Notes: generated by a model from the letters alone, not told the origin. A stretch of DNA of 64,000 nt from Aselliscus stoliczkanus (GCA_033961575.1 CM066732.1:111416687-111480686), one strand, 5' to 3'. Positions 24,073-35,029 are shown, numbered from the stretch's first letter. Numbers and translations are program-made.

Positions 24073-25079
24073 GACGGGGTGTGGCAGGGAACACTTAATC
24101 AGTGTTTGTGGAATTTACCTGAAGCACCAGTTAGTCCTGCTGAAGTTCGTTCTCCCCCAGGAGGACAGAGCCAACGGTTAACGGAAGGCAGTGGGGAGAT
24201 CTGCAGTGGGTCCCTGACATGAACTCTGCAGAGCTCAGTGGCCTGTTCCCATGTACCTAACACCTACACCTACTCCTTTCAAAGAAAACAAAACTTGAAC
24301 CTGGAACAGAACGAGAAGTGCCAAAACGCCTGAGGACATTTCATCGAAATGTGGCTGGCCTGATGGGAAGCTGCCAAGGCCAGAAATGTCAGGAGCCTTC
24401 ACTCTTGAGGTTTCAAGCTTTGTGTTGCAAATTCAATGGTCCGGATTGTGATCAGATGAGTCAAGTTCAGATAACCATTCAAACCTTTAGATGGGGACTG
24501 AAACTAAATCTGTGTTCTCAAACCATTCCAAATGTGTTGATCATCAGTTTTAGTTTGCTGTCCAACCCAATCCAAGAGAGGATAGTCATTTCTTTAATAG
24601 CAGATGCATAATTTGCTCATCAATGGAAAATCTAAGAGTAGCATCAAAGGTCAAAAGTTGCGGGAAACTTGACACCTTCTAGGTGGTGCCAAACCTCAAG
24701 CTTCCAATAATAAAGGCTTTCAGTCAAGCCTTCTGAAGAAAATAGAGACCATCTGACCCAAAGTCCAGCATAAATGGGCATGTACTGTGCTATCCCTTAA
24801 AAGTGGCTGAACTCCTTGCTAGAGTGTTAATGAAAAAAACATACGCAGCACTTTGTGCCCCAGAAGACAATAGCCCAACTGTGGTTCATGAAACGGCAAT
24901 ACGTAGTCATGGCCCAATGAGGTATGGAGATTGTGTTGCAATCCAAGAAAGTGAAACCAAAGTCCTCAGCTTTATTTCCTAAATTCCCTAAATTGTGACA
25001 TGCTGAACAAGTATCAGTTACTATCTATTAATAAGTACAAAATTCTAAAATTTCAGAATTGATATTTACAGCTATCAAA
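24073..25079. other. Unique sequence with one copy of a dispersed 44-bp repeat
   Basis: No gene is recognised. 24534-24577 resembles 25842-25885 closely (see findings). Confidence 0.45.
24534..24577 (+). repeat. Dispersed direct repeat, copy 1
   Basis: A stretch centred on 'agtttgctgtccaaccc' (about 24552-24568) matches a second stretch about 1.3 kb downstream with roughly 85% identity over 44 bp. It is not a repeat family I recognise. Confidence 0.7.
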
Positions 25080-25150
25080 GCAATTAACGCAAAGTACATT
25101 TATGGGCACTCACCATGTGCTAGGGTAGTGTTGGGTATTCAGGCTTCAAT
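25080..25150 (-). repeat. L2 LINE 3' end fragment (reverse)
   Basis: 'tacatttatgggcactcacc' and 'atgtgctagggtagtgttgg' match the reversed L2 terminus. Confidence 0.55.
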
Positions 25151-26268
25151 GTGGAACACCCCCCTCTTTTTTCCTCCTCACTGACTTTCTCTTTTCAAAT
25201 ATTTAATGACCATCTAGTGGTTCCCCCAAACTGTTATAGGCCTGGGGCACAGGATTTTCTCTCCCTGAGTCCCTTGTGTCATAGCTGGGAGTGACACACA
25301 GATGCATCATCCAATAATGTAGTGGGGAAAGTCTTTTAATAATGATGTGCACAAAGTCCATAGGGGTAACCCTTAACAACCATGCTCAAGCTTGAGCACC
25401 TGGGAAAGACTTTGTGGCTGTCCCTGAAATTGTCAACAATAAAACTAGATCCTAACGACTCCACTCTTTCTGCTATATCCTTTTTGGAATTCAAAATGCA
25501 TGAGGGAAGCACACACATATCACAGTTGATAAAGAGATCAACCATCCATAGCAGAGGTGGCTTAATGTCAATCACATACCTCAGAAAAATGTGCTTACCT
25601 CTTAATTTTTATAAATCAATACGCACTAGAAGAGCTAGGTATGTCTGTAGAATCAACCGTTTACACTGGTAAGGCACCTTTCCATTTACAAATACCTTCA
25701 TAAATGTTTGCTCATTGGTCCCTGAGTTACCCTGGGGTGGTTGGTGGCTTGTCACAATCTGACATAGCCAGTACCTGAAATGAGGATTCTCTTACCCTGT
25801 GCTCTCGGTCAAGCAAAAGGCAGCTACCCCTCATGTTAAAAGTGTCGATCACCAGTTTCAGTTTGCTGTCCAACCCCATCGAAGAATTTTTTTGCTATTC
25901 CAAGGAATGAAGCATATCCCCAAAGTGAGTTCCTCTTAACATAACTTGACATTGGGTATCCTGGTGTGTTAGGCTCTTCTTCATTTAACTGGCACTGCAG
26001 TAGGCCACAACATTCAGATTTAAGGAGACAGAAGATCTAAAGGAATTCTAGGTCATTGGACTCTCCCAAAGAGGTCTACAAAGCCTCCCTCAAAATAGGT
26101 CCTTAGTTTTAGGAGGGAAGGAAAATAATTCATGGAGGTGATCAACTTTAAGTTCAACTTATTTTCCCTCCATATTTAACTGGACTTTAGCTGATGAATA
26201 TACAATCAGCTAAAGGCGACCAGCTCAGAGGGACAGGAAATTGGCACTTTATGAATATCTTCTATGTA
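25151..26268. other. Unique sequence, no gene seen
   Basis: The 96-codon plus frame at 25382-25672 overlaps a 79-codon minus frame, and neither is recognised. 25665-25790 could hold a decayed MIR, but the match is weak. Confidence 0.45.
25842..25885 (+). repeat. Dispersed direct repeat, copy 2
   Basis: Same motif as at 24534-24577 ('agtttgctgtccaaccc' core at about 25860-25876), same orientation, with about six substitutions. Confidence 0.7.
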
Positions 26269-26895
26269 CAGTAAGTCCTCATTTAACAATGTCGATAGTT
26301 TCTTAAAAACTGCAACTTTAAGTGAAATGACATATAACAAAGCCAAATCTCCCGTAGGCTAATTGATATAAACAAGAATTAAGTTTTGATGGCATATTTC
26401 TGGTCACAAGAATATTACCACACTTCTAAATAAAGACCCCAAACACTTCTAATAACTAAACATTGAAATAAATGTGAGCTATCCACACATTTAAGAAAAA
26501 TTAATTAAAAAAAAAAAAAAGGGAGATAATTACTTTCCAACCCACTTATTACAGTTCAGGGTTGTGTGTGACCGGAGCCTATTGTAGCAGCTCAGAGCAC
26601 AAGGAGGGAACCCATTCTGGACAGGATGCCCTTCCAACACAGGACACACTCACTGACACCCACACTCAGACTGAGACACTGTAGACATGCCAATTCAGTT
26701 CTAGCACACATTTCTGGGATGTTGGAGGAAACCGGGACACCTGGAGGAAACCGGGACACCTGGAGGAAACCCATGCAGACATGGGGAGAAGGTGCAAATT
26801 CCACACAGTGACCCCAATCCAGAATTGATTTTGATTTCTATCAACATGATAAGGAAACAATTTTGAAAGAAATGACATTATTTGGGGATCTCCTG
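26269..26895. mobile_element. Tigger/pogo-like non-autonomous DNA transposon
   Basis: About 627 bp flanked by TA on both sides (26267-26268 and 26896-26897), as expected for Tc1/mariner-superfamily insertion. The left end 'cagtaagtcctcatttaac' pairs imperfectly with the reverse complement of the right end ('caggagatccccaaataatg'). The interior contains 'gaggaaaccgggacacctgg' and 'cagacatggggagaaggtgc', features of an old mammalian Tigger-like family. No transposase frame remains. The subfamily is not assigned. Confidence 0.75.
26724..26771. repeat. 19-bp tandem repeat, about 2.5 copies
   Basis: The unit 'ggaggaaaccgggacacct' starts at 26724, 26743 and 26762 (last copy partial), inside the Tigger-like element. 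Exact copies suggest a fairly recent local expansion in an old transposon. Confidence 0.95.
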
Positions 26896-26897
26896 TA

Positions 26898-27091
26898 CAA
26901 ATCTTTAATTCCCTTTTGAATTTTTCTAAGCCTGTGAATTCTTCATACACAAAGGCCTCCCTTGATATTTACTTCTCCTCCCAAGGTGACCTCCTATGGG
27001 TCAGGATAAGAAAGTCAGGATAAGAAGGAAGAGGGAAATGTACAGAGAAACTCAAAACTGTGTATCTGTTAAAACTCTAAGCTGGGATATA
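26898..27091. other. Unique sequence
   Basis: Nothing beyond a short direct duplication of 'gtcaggataagaa' near 27000-27030. Confidence 0.5.
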
Positions 27092-27340
27092 TGCAGAAGG
27101 TGCCAAAAAATGTAGACACGTTTTATATAAAGGAAAACTGTACTAAAATTATAATACTCAATATATACTGATAACAAAAGATGAATACAAGTCACGTTTA
27201 ACTTCTGCAATTACAAGAGGTGCTCAAAGTGGTTACCACCAGGGTCCAGACACTTCTGATTACGGGGAACTACTACTTAAGCAATGCTGACTAAAGCGTC
27301 CACTTGTATACATTTTTTTTTTGGCACCCCCGGCCCCAGT
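27092..27340 (-). mobile_element. Mariner element, internally deleted
   Basis: Terminal repeats contain 'ggtgccaaaaaatgta' at the left, and the reverse complement of the right end gives 'ggtgccaaaaaaaaaatgta'. TA dinucleotides within the context 'tatatg' lie at both edges (around 27088-27093 and 27341-27346). Read on the minus strand, the interior ends with the last codons of a mariner transposase. Most of the transposase gene is missing, so the element cannot move itself. Confidence 0.8.
27211..27246 (-). pseudogene. Mariner transposase C-terminal remnant
   Basis: On the minus strand the codons read D-P-G-G-N-H-F-E-H-L-L-stop, with the stop codon at 27213-27211. This corresponds to the conserved end of mariner transposases (GG(N/H)xEHL near the terminus). 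Only a few dozen residues' worth of DNA remains and the catalytic D,D34D domain is absent, so it is a dead fragment. Confidence 0.7.
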
Positions 27341-27494
27341 ATATGGGCAAGAGAAAGTTAAATATATGAGCAAGAAAGCCAGTTATTCAACTGGGAGAGA
27401 GCCTTGCTTGAGAATATCAGAGACGCCTCTCAGACCCATAGTCCTATGGATGAAGCCACTGACAGAGAGCACTGAAGAAAAATGTTGAAAGGAG
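27341..27494. other. Unique sequence between mariner and SINE
   Basis: Contains the left copy of a 15-bp direct repeat (27478-27492) that borders the following SINE insertion. Confidence 0.6.
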
Positions 27495-27679
27495 GGCCGG
27501 CCGAGTGGCGCAGTGGTTAAGAGCTGACTTGGGAAGCCAGCGGCCCCAGTTCGGGTCCCACATGAGGGCCAGTGACACTGCCCTCAAAAAAAAAAAAAAA
27601 AAGCACTAAAATATAGAAGAGGAGATTTTATACACAAACAATCACGTTACAAAACAAAAAAAAAACACGCTGCTTTGAT
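27495..27679 (+). mobile_element. tRNA-derived SINE with extra 3' sequence
   Basis: The head starts GGCCGGCCGAGTGGCGCAG with an A-box-like 'tggcgcagtgg' and a B-box-like 'gttcgggtccc' near 27549-27559, as in RNA polymerase III promoters. A 17-base A run lies at 27586-27602. About 77 bp of other sequence follows, including a second A-rich run near 27650-27665. The whole is bordered by a perfect 15-bp direct repeat, 'aaaaatgttgaaagg', at 27478-27492 and 27680-27694. The head is about 90% identical to the composite SINE at 37235-37738. Confidence 0.85.
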
Positions 27680-27694
27680 AAAAATGTTGAAAGG

Positions 27695-28279
27695 GATACA
27701 CCACTGGAGTCAGCAAATTGCATCTGCTCCCACCAAAGGAACACACTCCCAGAAAGAAGTGAAAGGTGGAGGTAGGCTATGGGGTAGGAAAAGAAACAAA
27801 AAGAGGCACTTGTATGAGTTTTCATGTTATTTCAGCAAAGTCATAATAGGATAGTTTCTCTTCCCAAAGCTTGCCCAGAACAGCTATTTAAAGGGAGAGC
27901 AGGAACTGTACAAGCTTTTACTGGATTCTGAGGTCGGAGCCTTAATTAGAGTCACGATTGTATTGTATGTCTATTTGTGTAACGGTTCAATTAGGAGTGT
28001 AATAGCTGGGACAGAGATCTTAATGAGCTTTTAGTGTCATGATGCTTCAAGACTGACTTTTTTTGGTTATTGTTATTATTAAGCCTTCACACGAGCTTTT
28101 TCCTCTCTGCAGTCCAGTTATACAGCTCTCCCTTCAGATACATTGAAATGCAAGGCTGAGTCTTTGTATGTTGAACACTGTGCATTAAAGATGGACCGGT
28201 TTTCCCTCACCTTCATGATTAGTGTGTAAACGGTTGCTTGAATCTACCCTGAGGTCAATATCACCTCTGGGAATACTGG
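27695..28279. other. Unique sequence with homeodomain-type motifs
   Basis: No gene is recognised. 27880-28260 is repeat-free, AT-rich and motif-dense (see the regulatory candidate). Confidence 0.45.
27900..28260. promoter_or_regulatory. Candidate developmental enhancer (homeodomain motif cluster)
   Basis: TTAATTAG lies at 27942-27949 and CAATTAGG at 27988-27995, with further TAAT cores nearby ('cttaatgagc' near 28020). These are typical homeodomain sites. The stretch has no recognisable repeat although the neighbouring 1.5 kb is full of transposons. Function and conservation are inferred, not shown. Confidence 0.3.
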
Positions 28280-28405
28280 GATCATTGAGGCCCCTCTTTT
28301 AAAATTGAGAAAACCGAGGTTCAGAAAAATGAAATCATCTACCTTTTATGGCACAGGTAAGTGAGTGACGGAGTTGGGCTGGCACCCAGGCATCTAGACT
28401 ATGCA
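28280..28405 (-). repeat. MIR SINE (reverse)
   Basis: 'aaaattgagaaaaccgaggt' and 'ggcacaggtaagtgagtgac' follow the reversed MIR core, then 'ctggcacccaggcatctaga' in the head region. Confidence 0.65.
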
Positions 28406-28749
28406 GGAGCAAAACAATCAAAACACCTGTACATGTCCCAGAAAGATCATCCTAACACTACAGCATACACAAGTAATCCAATCAGTTCATTCATTGTAAA
28501 AAGAATTCCTTTCCAAAGACATTGTTTTGTTGGTCTTAACTAAAGAGGTACTTAATTTTTCTTTGCCTCGTTCACGACTTAAGACTTGGGTCCAGTGAAA
28601 GATGATAGTTACATTTTGTGTTACACAAAAGGAATAGCATTCACATACGTCCTGATGTAAGCCAACCTGGTCTACGAAACCTGTATCCGTGAAATCTCAT
28701 AATGGGGACTGTGGCTTGTTTGTTTGTTTTTGTTTTTTGCTTTATAAAA

Positions 28750-28880
28750 GGGTTCCCTGCCTCAGTTTCCTCTTGGTAAAACTAGCATAATAATAGCACC
28801 TACATTATAGAATTGTTAGGAAGATTCAATATAATACAGTTAAATTGTTTAGCAAACTATATGGCAAACAGCTCGTCTCA
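28750..28880 (+). repeat. MIR SINE 3' half
   Basis: 'tgcctcagtttcctcttggt' is the MIR core, followed by 'aataatagcacctacattat', 'gaattgttaggaagattcaa' and a degenerate end. Confidence 0.8.
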
Positions 28881-29629
28881 ATCAATGCTGGCTGCTTTTG
28901 TTCTCATTCTTTTCATTATTACAAAAGGAGGGCCAGAAGATCCTGTATGCCAACCAGTCAAAATCATTTTTATATTTGTAGAAGGAGGTGGAGAGGACTG
29001 AGTGGCTCGCTGGGGTGGTGTATGTGCTAATATTTTGAGATGATTAAAAAGAAAGAAAATTAATGCCAAAGCTTGTGAAAATAAATATTGAGACAAAACA
29101 ATTATTCTATTACAAATAATGCAATTCATTTATGATGGGTTATTGAGTGCTTGAAGAATGAATTGCCCTCAAATATTTTTTTTCAAAATCCATTTATTGC
29201 CCAAGATAAATTTAAGGGTAGTGTCACATTTTGAAAAATGTTATTTTATTGGCCATAATTTTTCATGGTTCCAATGGGGACTTGGTGACAGCCCAACACA
29301 GAAAATGTCCTTCATGTTGCCATCCTTTCTTTTTCTTTAAAGCTGAATTATCCTGGGACCATTCAAAACGTGATTTATTTGTCCATGGGCCAGTAGAAGG
29401 TTCCATGTAGGTGAAAATGGATGTTTGGCTAGTGGAAGAGAAATGGAAATGAGACCTGTAGGCTGACTTATTCAGTGGAAAGAGGTAAGTAACTTAGGAA
29501 CATTAGGTCACTCTACATTCTGACTACATGGAGTTCTGGGTGATTCATATCCCTCAGAGATCCACATGGACTTCCACGTGATCTATCAGGAAGGAAGAAA
29601 GCAGGAGCACAATAAAGAGAATGAGCATG
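28881..29629. other. Unique AT-rich sequence, no gene seen
   Basis: Short overlapping frames of 60 to 83 codons have no recognised domain. Confidence 0.45.
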
Positions 29630-29780
29630 TTTTCAGCATCTCAGCGCTAGGCCTTGTGCTGTGGGTTTTGTATGTATTTACTCACAAAGCAATTGCAAGC
29701 ATCCAGTGAAGCTTAGGTTCAGTGAGATTAGAAAATGTGTCTAAAGTCACTGAACATACAGCACCACCAGCACTGGGTTT
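29630..29780 (-). repeat. MIR SINE (reverse)
   Basis: 'gaagcttaggttcagtgaga' and 'aatgtgtctaaagtcactga' follow the reversed MIR core, preceded by 'gcgctaggccttgtgctgtg' from its 3' end. Confidence 0.6.
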
Positions 29781-30059
29781 GTCCCAAGTTTGGGCTGACT
29801 CAAAAGAACGACAGTGTCACCAGCATTGTGGGGACAGTCTGCTTTATCTCATTTCTTCCTTTGGGGAAAAGTATGAGGCATCTGTTGTACTTTCACAATG
29901 AAGTTGACGTTGTGCGGAGGAAATAAGAGGGTAGAGAAACTCAATACAAAAAAGAACGAAGATATGTTTAAATCCTGGTTTCTCCATTGCCTGGTCCAAT
30001 GTTCTTACCACCACCCCCTAGTTCTTAGGGATGAGATAAGATGTCAGACAGATTAGATG
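29781..30059. other. Unique sequence
   Basis: Nothing recognised. Confidence 0.45.
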
Positions 30060-30240
30060 GGCCAAGGATAGGTCTGGCTGTCAGAGACTATGGGTTTCAG
30101 TCCAGCCTGTAAATCTGATTATCTGCAGCCTGGCGCTTGACTTCCTTGTACCTCTGTTTCCTCATCTATCAAATGAGATGATTTCCAAGGTCTATTTTAG
30201 CTTGAACATTCCATTATTCTACTGTCTTTGTGCTCTAATA
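30060..30240 (+). repeat. MIR-family SINE
   Basis: 'cctctgtttcctcatctatc', 'aaatgagatgatttccaagg' and 'cttgaacattccattattct' follow a MIR-type 3' part; the head contains 'gcgcttgacttccttgtacc'. Confidence 0.7.
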
Positions 30241-31339
30241 AGTAGAAGCATGTAGCCCTGGGCTTATTAATATTAACTGGGGCAAACAAGTGAAATCACT
30301 TTATGGAAATGGAGATGTGGTTGCTGCTTGGAGCAAATCTGCCTTATGAGACTTACTCTAAGCATTAGTGATGGGGTTGCTGATGGCTCCTTGGCCAGAG
30401 CCCATGAACCCCGTACAGTTTCACTTCCCAGTTGGTGCCAAGAGTGACTGTCTTCCACAGACACATGAATATGAGGCACAACACATTTAAGCGAAAGGAA
30501 TAAATAAAACCCGTCATGTTTAGCCCGACTCATCTTTCATCCATCTCCTTCCTAATTTCTTGTTCAGTCCAACTCAGTCCAAAGGCCAACCCCCCCTAGA
30601 AATGACCCCATAAAGTTCAGCCCACAGTAAGGGGTTATTCCTCTGAACTCCAGAAGAGTTCTTGCTCTCTACACTCTTATCCTTTTCAGCCTGGGAGTCA
30701 GGCATGTCTGTATGTTTTGATATCTGAGATTTATAGCAAAGATCCTTTGTGCCAGGGGTAATGTTTTATTCTTCTGAGGGTAATAGATGGAAGGCCATGG
30801 GCTACTTATGGGGACACATTGCCCTGTTTGCCAAGTTTATTTTAATGCTCTACTCTTGGGTTGTAACAAAAGATGCTGCAAAAACAACTGTATTAAGTGC
30901 ATTAATGCATATCCTACAGGAATTTCATTGAGACTACAGTGAAGTCAGTCTCTCAGTGTCCCACGTACAAAGTCCTATGAGCGAGATTTCTTTCACCATT
31001 CAATGTCAGAAATATAGCTACCCCATTTTGACCATCATTTTGTTAATAAGTACTGTGAATTGACAGTGTCTGCCCTTTCGTTTTGGCTGCCAGGAAGCCC
31101 AGGTCAAATATGAAATGAATTGATATAACTTTTCTTGTTCCATTTGAGCTATATATTTTTAATTTGGCTATATTAGTTTCCAATTTTGTTTACACTTTCT
31201 CTGATATCTATAGTCTGCCATTGTTGCATATTAGAAGTTTCCTCTTAATATTCCCCAAGTATTTCTTCAAATGAGGTAGAATCTAAGTTAATACATAACT
31301 AAAAATATATAAGTAAATACATCAATAAAACCCATTATT
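30241..31339. other. Unique sequence, no gene seen
   Basis: The 86-codon minus frame at 30273-30533 and the 60-codon plus frame at 30749-30931 are unrecognised. No clear repeat was recognised. Confidence 0.45.
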
Positions 31340-31420
31340 TCTTTGAACCTGAAATGCCTAGCACTATGCCTGAAATTTAGCAGATATTCAGTAAATGCCT
31401 ACTGCTTGACTCACTGAGAG
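31340..31420 (+). repeat. L2 LINE 3' end fragment
   Basis: 'gcctagcactatgcctgaaa' and 'cagatattcagtaaatgcct' match the L2 terminus. Confidence 0.6.
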
Positions 31421-31529
31421 ACATATTTCAGCTTATAAAGAAGCCCCTTCTGAGAGTCAGAGCTGCTTAAAGAAGAGGTGTTTACTTCCTGTCATTCGAG
31501 GTATCTATGAATGTACTAGAGGAGCACTT

Positions 31530-31710
31530 AGGCCAATTTACTTGGCCTCAGCTTCTTTAACTATAAAATGGGAGTAAAAGTATCTCCCTTTTAGGTCGTT
31601 GTAAATAATATATGAGTTGGTACATGCAAGCCCTGAAGCTCTTTCTTTGCCCACTGTCTGATGCATATAGTGAGCATGTGAAAAAAAGTAGCTATTATTA
31701 TTAAAGAGGA
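31530..31710 (+). repeat. MIR SINE
   Basis: 'ggcctcagcttctttaacta', 'taaaatgggagtaaaagtat' and 'ttgtaaataatatatgagtt' mark core and 3' part. Confidence 0.75.
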
Positions 31711-31779
31711 CTCATGCATGGAAAGCTGTTTTATTAGCTTAATTCATTTCCATACCTGAGTGTTCTGTTGGGTTAGGGA

Positions 31780-31920
31780 GCTCTCAGTCATAAGAATAAC
31801 AGGCTTGGAGCCACTGACTAAACCTGCTTGTGTGGCTACTCTGAGGGGGATTTAAACAGAGGATGATGGACTGGATGAGATAACCTTTAGGCTTCCTTCC
31901 AAACGCATGATACTCAATCA
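31780..31920 (+). repeat. MIR-family SINE 3' fragment
   Basis: 'gatgatggactggatgagat' and 'aacctttaggcttccttcc' correspond to the distal part of a MIR-type element (consensus: ggttggactagatgatctctaaggtcccttcc in two parts). A short duplication of 'atgatactcaa' follows. Confidence 0.45.
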
Positions 31921-32789
31921 TGATACTCAAGTTTCAAATCCATTCCATGAGGAGTAGCATCAGGGTATTGGGAAAAATATCTAAGATTCTAGTTTCAGTT
32001 TGGTAGGCATTCTCTCTTCTTTCACGTGTAAATTTCATTTGGGACCTTATCAATTGGATATTAAAGCGTTTTCCAGGGGAAAAACACCCAGGAAGAGAAG
32101 AGTTGAGAGAATGTCAGAGAGTGCTTCATGCCTTGCTATCAATCTGTAAGTAAAGAGCTGCTTTCTCCATGGCTTGCCAAACATAGGTTGGCAACCTGAT
32201 TATTTCCACTAAGGCACAGACAGCACACTTCAAACAACGGAGCTGTCCAGAACACGTGCTGAATGTGATGGACGCGCCAGTTTCATTACTGTCAGCCTCA
32301 CAACAAATTGCTCCATTATGCACCCCCCCATTATTTTCTAGCATTTTAAAGCGATGTCCTTCAGAAAATGTGCCACATCTAGAAGAAAGAATACATCAGC
32401 TCTCTACATTTTGGCTAAAATGACCATAAAAGCAAGTCACCATGTAACCATGGTAACTTTCCACTGACCTTTATCTGAGGAGTTGTCAGGCACCTGAATG
32501 GAACAGAATTAACAGGTAGGGAATTCTCCAGAGATAGAGAGGCCATACACTGATTTCATGATTTCATAGATGGATTTTCCTTTTCCATGAAAATCCCAAA
32601 AGGAACACGTATTATAGAGGTTGAGACTATATGTCACCCCAGGTACTCCACAATGTAGATGGTCCAGGTGCACCTGCATCTAAATGGAGAAGCAATGACA
32701 GTCTCAGCAGTGAAGGACAGGTTTCAAGTTCATACTCCTGGGTCAGTCAACGCTTTGGTTGGAAACAGGACAGGCAAGTTCTTGTTGGT
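31921..32789. other. Unique sequence, no gene seen
   Basis: No repeat or exon recognised. The 72-codon minus frame at 32126-32344 is cysteine-rich but matches no family I know. Confidence 0.45.
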
Positions 32790-32885
32790 AGCGCCTCTTG
32801 AAATTTGAGTGACCAGGTCTGGTGGCAAGCATTATCCAGCATGCGGCTGGCCATATAATAGGTGCTATAAATATTTGTTAGAAGG
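32790..32885 (+). repeat. L2 LINE 3' end fragment
   Basis: 'aataggtgctataaatattt' followed by 'gttagaaggttcaac' resembles the L2 terminus. Confidence 0.5.
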
Positions 32886-33489
32886 TTCAACTTGCCTCAG
32901 CTGACCCTAGGTTAGGGCTTTGCCAAAGCTTTTATAGAGGAGACTCCCCAGCATCAGTTGGGGGTGGGGTGGGAGAAGCAGTGGGAACATTAAAAAGGAA
33001 GCAGGTAACTAGAGGTCCCTCTTGCCTGGAAAGTCATAAAATGGAAAAGAAATTGCATAAGCTGCTGGCCTAGGACAATGCTGGCCTCAACACCCATGTC
33101 ATCCTCTTCTGGTCCCTTCTGGATTTTAGTGCGTTATCTTTCTTCCTCCTTCTGCACTCCCCAACCTGCATCCCAGAGAGAGGAGGCCACTTGGCTAGGA
33201 TCCAGTGTTCAACTCTGAAGTCACAGCAATGTCAGGGAAAAAGTGTCTTTGGGATTCTCTTTCTTCTTCGGTTGCCTGCTTATCTTTTCTCACTCACTAC
33301 TGAAAGTTCATCATGGTTAGTTAGATCAAAGAAAAGAGCTCCACGAAGTGGTCTTTGCAACAGTGGCATTAGAATTCAATCAGGCATCTGGCCAGGGCCT
33401 CTTATTATTCATGTTTTTACTCATAAGGTGATGAGCAAGACCAGAGTTATTCTGTCATCAGCAACATAACTGGCTACAGAAACCAGGTG
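32886..33489. other. Unique sequence, no gene seen
   Basis: The 92-codon plus frame at 33191-33469 is unrecognised. Confidence 0.45.
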
Positions 33490-33620
33490 TTATTTTTGAG
33501 ATATTTACTGAACTGCCATTATGTGCTAAGCAGTATGCTAAGCACTGTGAGGACATACAAAGGTGAATTAAACATAAATCCTGTGCTCAAATTAATTTAC
33601 TAAATGAGGAGGAATTAGAT
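33490..33620 (-). repeat. L2 LINE 3' end (reverse)
   Basis: 'gatatttactgaactgccat', 'tatgtgctaagcagtatgct' and 'aagcactgtgaggacataca' follow the reversed L2 terminus closely. Confidence 0.7.
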
Positions 33621-35029
33621 ATCTACTTCTATAACTAGAGAGTGAGAAGCGCATGATTTGGGGGATTTCAGCAGAGGCAATGATGTTTTTTTTCCTCCAG
33701 ATATCCCCTAGCTGGCCTGAAAGAGGACCAGCTCATATGCTGGTCCTTGATGGATTAAAAAGAACCTGACTATGACAAGGTGACGGTGGGGCAGTGGCCA
33801 TGGCAGCAATGATAGGGCAGAGGGATCTTTAACTGACAAATGTCTGTATCCTGAAGGCTAAGAAGGCACTCTACTGTCACATGAGGCAGTCAGTTTATAA
33901 CTGTGTGTGTGCGATGGCACTGAATCACTTGCATAGAAGCCTGCTTTTCATCACAAACGCATAAGACCTGGACAACAGCCTGAGTTGTCCACATCCTCAC
34001 TGAGCATTCTGGTTCTCAATGGCTCCATGCATTTTATCCTAGCTCAATCCTCGTCCTCATTTGTCCCAGATGGGACACTTACAGAGTTGATTAACTGTCT
34101 CTCTGATATTAGAACATGTCTGCCTCTGGTCCTAGTGAGAGACAAGTCCTAATCACATTGTTCTTTTCCAAAACCATCAATGAGATCTTCTGCCAGGAAG
34201 TATTTTTAAAATAGCTTCTTAGAGCTTTCAGTTACTCCACTAGTCCTATTATGAAGACATACCATCAATGACTGGTTTGCCAGAAAACTCAAGCTGAAGA
34301 GGCTCCGCTACTCTGTGAAAACACAGCCAGGTCCTTTTCCACAAAGTGGAAAACTTTAGGAACCAGCACATCAGAACAAGCAGGGGAAGGGGTAATTAGA
34401 ATGGGCTTCGGTGCATAGCAGCTTAGGTCTAGGAAAGAAGATGGGCTGGAGAGATTCAGGCAACAGAAGTTTAGCACACTTTCCCAAGTTGCATTCCTAC
34501 AGCAGATCAAAGTTTTATTCCAAACCACACCGAAGCACACATTTGGAGGCCAAACTCTTCAAGGCACATAAGAAGTATTTGGTAACATTCCTGTTCAATT
34601 TGGAGTTCAGCTTACAAGGCCAAAGTGTACTAAATAATGGCCTTCATTGAGCCAATGCCCTAGCAAACAAAGCATTGCTTATGGAACCAGAATACTACAT
34701 CTACATAAAGTTTGAAGTATTTTATGAGCATCACTTGTTTCAAGAGGCCATGGCCAGCCAGACTACCCATAATACAACTCATCTAATAAATATCGCCAAG
34801 TCAGATTTTGACTCATCCAATTCTTTTCTATCTCGTTAAAACCATTCAGTCTAGGAGCGAGCTGATGAAGGGAATGTTGCACCCAAAGGCTGGCTGGCTT
34901 TTCCATTTAAAAAGGAAAACCTTTCCCTTTTACAGAAATGTCTCTCTTCTTTCCAGTCTCACCAGGTTCAAAGCCCCTTAGCCATAGTCAGTTTTCATAG
35001 ACCACAATCATGTGCAATTAAAAAATTTT
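33621..35029. other. Unique sequence, no gene seen
   Basis: Frames of up to 83 codons overlap on both strands around 34289-34650. No domain or repeat was recognised. Confidence 0.45.
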
